From contig SKJD01000197.1 of the NCBI GenBank assembly GCA_007116095.1, forward strand, positions 1 through 7,657: a stretch of DNA of 7,657 bases. The letters run 5' to 3'. The notes under the pieces were generated by a model. That model was not told where the DNA came from and did not search any database. It saw only the letters and a list, made by a program, of their open reading frames with translations. Origin of the DNA: Candidatus Hydrogenedentota bacterium. Its GTDB lineage: Bacteria > Hydrogenedentota > Hydrogenedentia > Hydrogenedentales > SCBR16-9. The translations under genes were made by a program, and so were the position numbers. Below are positions 1 to 4,363 of this stretch, one piece after another (within the stretch, counting starts at the first letter, position 1; every line of letters begins with the position of its first letter).

Positions 1-465
1 GCCCCGGACAGCGACCTCAACCTGATGAAGCCCTTTGCGCGCTGGTTTGCCCGGACAGACACGGGGGAACAACACCGCTTCCACCGGCTGCCGGAGGATT
101 GGCGGCCGGAATTCATGGCGAGCGAATCCGGAGACGCCTACCGCATCCCCCTCGCGCCCCAGGACGCTGGATACCAAGGCATCTACCTCGATGAAGTGAT
201 CCCACCGGGCTATCAAACGCTTACATTCCAAACCCGGCTGCCCGAAGGTACGACACAGCCTCTGGTTGCCGCTGTCTACCACCTTCAGGACGACGTGCTG
301 GAATCGTTGTACGAAGTATCGTTGCAACCCGACGAAACGGAGACACACAACGTCTCCCTGCCGGAAACAATCCCGGCGGAAGGCTTACAGGTTTACCTGT
401 ACTTTGCTTCCCCCGAGACAGGTTCGCAATCACTGTACCTCAGCGCCCTTCAAGCCGTCCGATGA
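1..465 (+). CDS. C-terminal part of an unrecognised protein (5' end outside window)
   Basis: The reading frame is already open at base 1 (it begins APDSDLNLMKPF), so the gene almost certainly starts upstream. The ATG at 25 has no Shine-Dalgarno in front of it and is probably an internal methionine. About 154 codons are visible, ending in TGA at 463-465. The visible part has no catalytic motif I recognise. It alternates short hydrophobic stretches (YQTLTFQTRL, GLQVYLYFAS, SLYLSALQAV) with turns rich in P, E, T and Q, which suggests a beta-sandwich domain like those at the C-termini of secreted or membrane-anchored proteins. No membrane segment or cysteine is visible. The next gene, msrA, follows on the same strand after 67 bp, so co-transcription is possible. 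Function is unknown; reality as a coding region is fairly sure. Confidence 0.7.
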   Translation, partial: APDSDLNLMKPFARWFARTDTGEQHRFHRLPEDWRPEFMASESGDAYRIPLAPQDAGYQGIYLDEVIPPGYQTLTFQTRLPEGTTQPLVAAVYHLQDDVLESLYEVSLQPDETETHNVSLPETIPAEGLQVYLYFASPETGSQSLYLSALQAVR

Positions 466-532
466 GCAAACTGGAAATACCGGCCCGTGCCGTGGGGTTT
501 TCTTGTTAGGACAACTACAGGAGAACCAAGCC

Positions 533-1228
533 ATGATTTTACAGCGGCAAGGCCGTAAACGTGCGGTCTGTTTCGGCGTCGGATGGGTGCTGATAGTCGG
601 ACTGGCCCTCGCGGGCTGCACGGAAACACCCTCGGCCACGGCGGGGGTGGACCGTGCGACAACCTCGGATAACAGCGACACAGAGGAGCAGACAATGAGC
701 AAGGAAGCCGTATTGGCGGGCGGGTGTTTCTGGTGTGTGGAAGGCGTATTTCTGGAGCTTGCGGGCGTCCGGGAAGCCATTAGCGGCTACGCGGGCGGCT
801 CGGCGCAGACGGCCAATTATCAGGCCGTAAGCAGTGGCCGCACCCGGCACGCCGAGGCGGTGCGTATTGTCTATGACCCGGAACAGCTCAGCTTCGAGCA
901 ACTGCTGGAAGTCTTCTTCGCGACCCACGATCCAACACAGCTCAACCGACAGGGACCGGATGTCGGCCCGCAATACCGCTCGGCCATCTTTTATGCCGAT
1001 GACGAACAGAAAGAAATCGCCACGGCGATGATTGCTCGCCTGATGTCAGAAAGGGTTTTCAACGCGCCGATTGTCACCACGCTGGAGCCCCTGGAGACCT
1101 TCTACATGGCCGAGGACTACCACCAGGACTACGTCGCATGCAATTCCATGCAGCCGTACATCATCCAGCAGGCTCTGCCGAAGATCCAGAAGGTTCGTGA
1201 AAAATTCGGTGACCTGGTTCAGGAATAG
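533..1228 (+). CDS. msrA: Peptide-methionine (S)-S-oxide reductase MsrA, lipoprotein-type
   Basis: MsrA reduces methionine-S-sulfoxide, free or in proteins, repairing oxidative damage. The ATG at 533 is chosen because AGGAG (519-523) lies 9 nt upstream and it opens a signal peptide: basic QRQGRKR, a hydrophobic core (residues 11-26), then lipobox LALAGC with the lipidated cysteine at 29. A 30-residue polar linker follows. The MsrA domain runs from about residue 57 to the end: GCFWC at 64-68 with catalytic Cys65, Glu108 in HAE, Asp143 and Tyr148 in the GPDVGPQYRSAIFY block, and YHQDY at 196-200. The protein is 231 aa; the domain alone, about 175 aa, is of usual size. Oddities: the common HAE context GHAE is RHAE; the cysteine often found in the C-terminal NPNQPYC-type motif is absent and Cys203 (VACNS) is nearby instead. 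An internal ATG at 695 has its own good ribosome site and would give a 177-aa cytoplasmic enzyme. Confidence 0.95.
   Translation: MILQRQGRKRAVCFGVGWVLIVGLALAGCTETPSATAGVDRATTSDNSDTEEQTMSKEAVLAGGCFWCVEGVFLELAGVREAISGYAGGSAQTANYQAVSSGRTRHAEAVRIVYDPEQLSFEQLLEVFFATHDPTQLNRQGPDVGPQYRSAIFYADDEQKEIATAMIARLMSERVFNAPIVTTLEPLETFYMAEDYHQDYVACNSMQPYIIQQALPKIQKVREKFGDLVQE
683..697 (+). promoter_or_regulatory. Internal ribosome-binding site and in-frame ATG inside msrA
   Basis: GAGGAG at 683-688 sits 6 nt before an in-frame ATG at 695 (MSKEAVLAGG), exactly at the linker/domain border. Initiation here would skip the signal peptide and produce a complete cytoplasmic MsrA domain. Spacing and strength match the upstream start; use in the cell is inference. 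Confidence 0.4.
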
Positions 1229-1304
1229 TGGCCCAACGCCCCCTGCACAGCCCAACTACCATCAACGGTGAAATTTTATTTTCCGCGCCAACCTTAGTCC
1301 AGAT

Positions 1305-2006
1305 TTACAGATAAATCCGCGAAATGGCGATGTCGCCACGGAAGCACACGTCCACATCCGTGCCAGCCCGGTTCGTCCGGTGGTGATAATTGCTCCGGAC
1401 GTACTGATAGCCGCCGTCTTTCTTCTTGTAGCTGACCGGCAACGGTTGGGTGCAGCAACCACAGAACGCAATTTGCGGTTCCGGATCCCCGGGAGCCAGG
1501 TGCGGCAGGTTGATGTTCCAGAAGCCGTCCAGCACCTTCTTGTCCTTCTTGACCGCGTTCAGGGCGCGTAAGGCCAGATGGGCCGTCCCTTTCCAGTCCA
1601 GGTCCAGCTCGGGGCGCACATATTGGGAAATGCTGACTGCCGGTACCCGGTGAAACGTCGCCTCGCGCGCCGCCGCCACCGTACCCGACAGGTACACATC
1701 ATGCCCCATATTCCCGCCCCGGTTGATGCCGGAGATGATGATGGCCGTATCGTCAAAAAGTTCCTTAATCGCCAGGCGCACACAGTCCGCCGGGGTCCCC
1801 GCAACGACAAAGGTATGCTCATCGCGCTGGGTAACCTGTATCGGCTTGTCAACCGTGGTATAGTGACTGCAACCGGACAAAGGCTGATCCGGCGCCACGA
1901 CGTAGGGCGCTTCTTCACCCGCCTCGGTGATCACTTTTACAAGGGTTTTCAACCCGATGGCGTCGATACCGTCGTCATTGGTCAGAATAATTTTATGTGG
2001 AAACAT
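1305..2006 (-). CDS. surE: 5'/3'-nucleotidase SurE
   Basis: SurE is a cytoplasmic metal-dependent phosphatase that removes phosphate from nucleoside 5'- and 3'-monophosphates and is often linked to stationary-phase survival. The start at 2006 (MFPHKIIL) is preferred over the in-frame ATG at 2024: AGGTGAGG (2013-2020) lies 6 nt ahead of it, while the upstream ATG has no ribosome site. The protein is 233 aa. Signature blocks are present: LTNDDGIDA with metal ligands Asp11 and Asp12, APDQPLSG with Ser44, GTPADCVR, then SGINRGGNMGHDVYLSGTVAAAREA with Asn95, and PAVSIS. The C-terminus ends in TDVDVCFRGDIAIS, matching the family's usual TD-x-x-A/V-x-x-G-x-V/I-S-I/V ending. Less usual is a cysteine cluster (FCGCC) about 65 residues before the C-terminus. 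It is convergent with msrA (76-bp gap) and divergent from the UroD-like gene. Identification is firm; the cellular role is not shown by context. Confidence 0.95.
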   Translation of the reverse strand: MFPHKIILTNDDGIDAIGLKTLVKVITEAGEEAPYVVAPDQPLSGCSHYTTVDKPIQVTQRDEHTFVVAGTPADCVRLAIKELFDDTAIIISGINRGGNMGHDVYLSGTVAAAREATFHRVPAVSISQYVRPELDLDWKGTAHLALRALNAVKKDKKVLDGFWNINLPHLAPGDPEPQIAFCGCCTQPLPVSYKKKDGGYQYVRSNYHHRTNRAGTDVDVCFRGDIAISRIYL

Positions 2007-2020
2007 TGTAGGCCTCACCT
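2007..2020 (-). promoter_or_regulatory. surE ribosome-binding site (decides the start)
   Basis: On the minus strand AGGTGAGG (2020-2013) is followed by CCTACA and ATG. The 6-nt spacing singles out the ATG at 2006 and rejects the one 18 nt upstream. Confidence 0.75.
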
Positions 2021-2024
2021 TCAT

Positions 2025-2147
2025 GTTGTAGCTGTAGCAAACCAGCGATTACCATAGCATAACAACGTAGATTAATGCGATGCAGCGACGGCCCGCACTT
2101 ACAAAGCCGACGCTGTGGGGGACAGTATCGCAGAGGGGGTATATGAC
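2025..2147. other. Divergent intergenic region between surE and the UroD-like gene
   Basis: Both flanking genes must be transcribed outward from this stretch of about 120 bp, so it should hold two promoters. I looked for -35/-10 pairs on both strands and found only weak matches, none worth assigning. The ribosome site of the rightward gene (AGAGGGGG, 2132-2139) lies at its right end. Confidence 0.5.
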
Positions 2148-3284
2148 ATGGCTTGTATGAGCAATCGGGAACGTTTTCACGCCGTGATGCAATATCGGGC
2201 GGTAGACCGCGTGCCCAACTATGAAGTCGGCATTTGGCCGCAGACCCTGGCGCGCTGGGAAGCGGAGGGTTGTCCAGTGGCAACGCATAACTGGGACTGG
2301 TTCACCGGCGACCCAGCCTTTGAGATGGATCACCGGGAGTACATTGACGTCAACTACGACATGATACCCCCATTCCCCTACACCGTGCTGGAGCGCACGG
2401 AAAAATACGAAGTGATTCAGGATGAGAAAGGCGTGGTGCGACGCGCCCTGCGCGAAGGCACGATCAGCGGTGGCCGCGTCTCCATGGACACTTACTTGCA
2501 CTGGCCGGTCCAAGATTTGGCAAGTTTTGAGGCGCTGAAAACGCGCTTCCCCACAAATCTACCCGAACGCTATCCAGACGATTGGGAAAATCGCCTTGCT
2601 CCGGCCTGGAATTCACGGGATCATGTCCTGGTGTTGGGACGGAACTGCTCCATGCTCGGGTTTTACTGGCGGGCTCGCGAATGGATGGGTACTGAAATGC
2701 TCTCCTATGCCTGGTATGAGCAGCCGGAACTCATCGAGGCCATGATGGAATTCATTGCGGACTTCACCATCGCCGTTTCCCGTCCAATACTGGAAAAGGT
2801 GCAGCCCGACTACATATTCATCAACGAGGACATGGCCATGAAAACAGGCCCCCTGTTGAGTCCGGCGCTATACCAAAAGTTCATCTTTCCCCACATGCGT
2901 CGGCTGGTCGAATTCCACAAGGCCATGGGCGTGCGTTACGCCATTGTGGACAGCGACGGCAACATGGGGCCGCTGATTCCGTTATTACTGGACGCCGGTG
3001 TCGACGGCATCTTTCCCCTGGAACGCGCCTCGGAAGGAAACGACCCCTATGCGACGCGCAAGCAATACGGCAAGGCCCTGACTCTCTGGGGAGTGGTGGA
3101 CAAACGGGAACTGGCCAAAGACAAGGCCGCCATTGACCAACACCTCATGAGCCTGGCCCCCTTGCTGGAAGAAGGCGGCTTCTTTCCCATGGTCGACCAC
3201 ACCGTCCCCCCCGATGTCTCCTATGCGAATTTCCGCCATTACATGGAACGGAAGCAGCAACTCCTGCAAGGGGTCTATTTTTAG
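2148..3284 (+). CDS. Uroporphyrinogen-decarboxylase-like (UroD/MtaA superfamily) protein, not HemE
   Basis: The opening SNRERFHAVMQYRAVDRVPNYE is the typical N-terminus of the broad UroD/MtaA-CmuA superfamily, TIM-barrel proteins that include heme-pathway decarboxylases and corrinoid methyltransferases. The DSDGN block (Asp268-Asn272) and FPLE (Glu292) match the superfamily pattern of an acidic barrel-end site, and the DGIFPLE segment is characteristic. The arginine-rich N-terminal motif of true HemE (RQAGRY) is absent, as are the clustered His/Cys zinc ligands of MtaA/CmuA, so both specific functions are unlikely. The ATG at 2148 follows AGAGGGGG by 8 nt; a GTG at 2115 is in frame but lacks a ribosome site, and the ATG at 2157 is too distant. 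Length is 378 aa, near the usual 340-390. No signal peptide is seen. It stands alone between divergent surE and a convergent gene. The substrate is unknown; members like this abound in environmental bacteria without assigned function. Confidence 0.85.
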   Translation: MACMSNRERFHAVMQYRAVDRVPNYEVGIWPQTLARWEAEGCPVATHNWDWFTGDPAFEMDHREYIDVNYDMIPPFPYTVLERTEKYEVIQDEKGVVRRALREGTISGGRVSMDTYLHWPVQDLASFEALKTRFPTNLPERYPDDWENRLAPAWNSRDHVLVLGRNCSMLGFYWRAREWMGTEMLSYAWYEQPELIEAMMEFIADFTIAVSRPILEKVQPDYIFINEDMAMKTGPLLSPALYQKFIFPHMRRLVEFHKAMGVRYAIVDSDGNMGPLIPLLLDAGVDGIFPLERASEGNDPYATRKQYGKALTLWGVVDKRELAKDKAAIDQHLMSLAPLLEEGGFFPMVDHTVPPDVSYANFRHYMERKQQLLQGVYF

Positions 3285-3307
3285 GCCGAAGATGGTGTTT
3301 GGGAAGA

Positions 3308-3347
3308 AATAAAAAAAGGTGACCCGTCCTCAAGAATGCGGATCACC
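3308..3347 (-). terminator. Rho-independent terminator of the cysteine-rich gene
   Basis: Read on the minus strand, GGTGATCCG (3347-3339) pairs with CGGGTCACC (3326-3318): nine consecutive pairs including one U-G wobble, with a 12-nt loop, followed at once by seven T (3317-3311). It lies 55 nt past the stop of the gene at 3402-4004. On the plus strand the same stem has a C-A mismatch and no T-run, so it serves the minus strand. Confidence 0.85.
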
Positions 3348-3401
3348 ATAATGTCATAATGATGGGTATGGATAATGGGAGCGTTTCAGGCGTTTTTAAC
3401 C

Positions 3402-4004
3402 TTAGGCCGCACAGCAAGCGCTGACTTTTTCACAGTCCGTCTTTTCTTTTTCACAAGCTTCGTCTTCCGACGAGGCGGCTACGGGGCAACCTGCCTTGTC
3501 GCCACAAGCTTCGTCTTCTGAGGAGGCGGCTACCGGGCAACCTGCCTTGTCGCCACAAGCTTCGTCTTCTGAGGAAGCGGCTACCGGGCAATCGGACTTA
3601 TCAGTGCAGGCTTCTGCTTCCGACGAGGCGGCTACGGGGCAACCTGCCTTGTCGCCACAAGCTTCGCCTTCAGAGGAGGCAGCTACCGGGCAGTCTTTCT
3701 TCTCAGCGCAATCCTTCTTGTCCGAGCAGGCTTCTTCTTCAGAAGAAGCGGCCACGGCTTTGGTGTCGCAGGAACCGCCGCCAAACAGGGCCATCAGGGC
3801 GCAACCCGCGCCTTCTTTTTCCGACGAGGCGGCTACGGCCTTGCTACCGCAGTCTTTCTTGCCAGCGTCACCCTTGTCGGCCAGCACATTGGTGGTGGCC
3901 AACCCGGCGACCAACGCAATCGCCAAGGTAAATACCATCCACTTCAGCGCACTGCTTTTGCGGGGCGCTGCTGCAGGGCTTTCCACGTCATGATGTTCGT
4001 TCAT
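3402..4004 (-). CDS. Exported cysteine-rich tandem-repeat protein, unknown function
   Basis: I recognise no family. The start at 4004 follows AGGAG (4015-4011) by 6 nt; the in-frame ATG at 4046 has no such site. The 200-aa product has a 20-residue polar N-terminus, a hydrophobic segment (about 22-36) and a plausible signal-peptidase site VLA/DKG after residue 42. The mature part carries 18 cysteines in about 158 residues and is rich in A, S, E, D and K. The motif VAASSE occurs seven times. From Cys105 to Cys184 cysteines alternate strictly at 11- and 6-residue spacing, with the 17-residue unit CPVAASSEDEACGDKAG repeated about five times; earlier copies are degenerate, and the chain ends CEKVSACCAA. 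Disulfide-linked scaffold, metal binding or modified-peptide precursor are all possible; nothing nearby decides. It has its own terminator and probably its own promoter. That it is a gene is supported by ribosome site, signal sequence and terminator together. Confidence 0.85.
   Translation of the reverse strand: MNEHHDVESPAAAPRKSSALKWMVFTLAIALVAGLATTNVLADKGDAGKKDCGSKAVAASSEKEGAGCALMALFGGGSCDTKAVAASSEEEACSDKKDCAEKKDCPVAASSEGEACGDKAGCPVAASSEAEACTDKSDCPVAASSEDEACGDKAGCPVAASSEDEACGDKAGCPVAASSEDEACEKEKTDCEKVSACCAA
3452..3693. repeat. 51-bp tandem repeat array inside the cysteine-rich gene
   Basis: Four complete 51-bp units lie at 3490-3540, 3541-3591, 3592-3642 and 3643-3693, with a partial copy at 3452-3489. 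Units at 3490 and 3541 differ by one base (aggaggcgg versus aggaagcgg); the others differ more. Each unit is 17 codons, so copy-number change keeps the frame. More diverged VAASSE copies lie further right. Confidence 0.9.
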
Positions 4005-4047
4005 ACCGTTCTCCTTTTGCTCCAGGCAATGGTTGAATTTGCCCAAT

Positions 4048-4057
4048 GTTGTACAAC
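4048..4057. promoter_or_regulatory. Perfect 10-bp palindrome GTTGTACAAC, possible operator
   Basis: GTTGTACAAC is its own reverse complement and lies 44 bp upstream of the start codon of the cysteine-rich gene. Its position suits an operator or the edge of a core promoter. One such short palindrome can arise by chance, and no regulator is encoded nearby. Confidence 0.25.
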
Positions 4058-4180
4058 GTAAACAGCATCAGGCGACAAGTCCCGGTACAAATCCGAGATC
4101 TTTCCTCATGCCCATATATTCGAAACACGGCGTTCTTTTATGTCATTCCCGATAATTTTTATACTCCGGTCAGGATTGTC

Positions 4181-4210
4181 ATCTTAAAAGTAGTCCACGA
4201 GAAAAGTCAA
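4181..4210 (-). promoter_or_regulatory. Candidate sigma-70 type promoter for the cysteine-rich gene
   Basis: On the minus strand TTGACT (4210-4205) and TAAGAT (4186-4181) are spaced by 18 bp, matching the -35 consensus at 5 of 6 and the -10 at 4 of 6. This would give a 5' leader of about 170 nt. AT-rich sequence produces such matches easily. Confidence 0.3.
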
Positions 4211-4260
4211 ATTTACCCAAAAATATAGCGTACGCCCTTTGTTTTCAAGGCTTTAGGTGC

Positions 4261-4289
4261 TTGTAATTGCCCATAAAAAAGCGCATACT
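4261..4289 (+). promoter_or_regulatory. Weak candidate promoter for the GH99-like gene
   Basis: TTGTAA (4261-4266) and CATACT (4284-4289) have the ideal 17-bp spacing, each matching 4 of 6 consensus bases. Transcription would begin near 4296, at the edge of the hairpin described next. Confidence 0.2.
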
Positions 4290-4299
4290 GATATACATT

Positions 4300-4345
4300 G
4301 TGCGGCAGAGCAAGGGGCTTGTCGCACGGTGTATACCTATTTTTT
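4300..4345 (+). promoter_or_regulatory. Leader hairpin(s) with U-tract, attenuator- or terminator-like
   Basis: GTGCGGCA (4300-4307) pairs with TGTCGCAC (4320-4327, with the first T shared at the inner end), one G-U wobble included, and an inner AGC/GCT extends the stem. A small GGT/ACC hairpin (4328-4337) follows, then six T (4340-4345). The T-run is 12 nt from the large stem, so as an intrinsic terminator it is imperfect. It ends about 20 nt before the start codon at 4364. Confidence 0.35.
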
Positions 4346-4363
4346 CTGTCCACACCATGGGGT

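Larger units (their letters stand above)
4005..4363. other. AT-rich divergent intergenic region
   Basis: About 360 bp separate the start of the cysteine-rich gene (-) from the start of the GH99-like gene (+). Base composition is clearly more AT-rich than the genes, especially 4100-4300. It contains a 10-bp palindrome (4048-4057), candidate promoters on both strands, and a hairpin with a T-run just before the rightward gene. Short open frames here lack ribosome sites and family resemblance, so I call no gene. Confidence 0.7.

Noticed and set aside
481..507. Possible terminator CGGC-CCGT-GCCG followed by GGGGTTTTCTTGTT
   Set aside because: Only a 4-bp stem, and the T-tract is not directly after it; too weak to call.
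266..532. Extension of msrA upstream to 266
   Set aside because: This would overlap the preceding gene in another frame. The signal peptide and AGGAG site mark the start at 533.
1252..1283. Possible msrA terminator: ACC/GGT stem followed by a T-rich stretch
   Set aside because: Three base pairs only. The T-rich tract may be incidental.
1302..1317. Perfect inverted repeat GATTTA-CAGA-TAAATC over the surE stop codon
   Set aside because: A/T-rich 6-bp stem without a T-run on either side; not a convincing terminator, likely chance.
3381..3397. GCGTTTCAGGCGTTTTT downstream of the cysteine-rich gene, looked like a terminator
   Set aside because: GCGTTT occurs twice as a direct repeat, not inverted, so it forms no stem; the real terminator is at 3308-3347.
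3496..3993. Long plus-strand open frame encoding SPQASSSEEAATGQ repeats
   Set aside because: It is antisense to the cysteine-rich gene and stays open because the 51-bp repeats are multiples of three. It has no ribosome site or signal, and the opposite strand has ribosome site, signal peptide and terminator.
4046..4228. 60-codon plus-strand open frame in the intergenic region
   Set aside because: No ribosome site, no recognisable motif, and it lies in AT-rich sequence between two divergent promoters.
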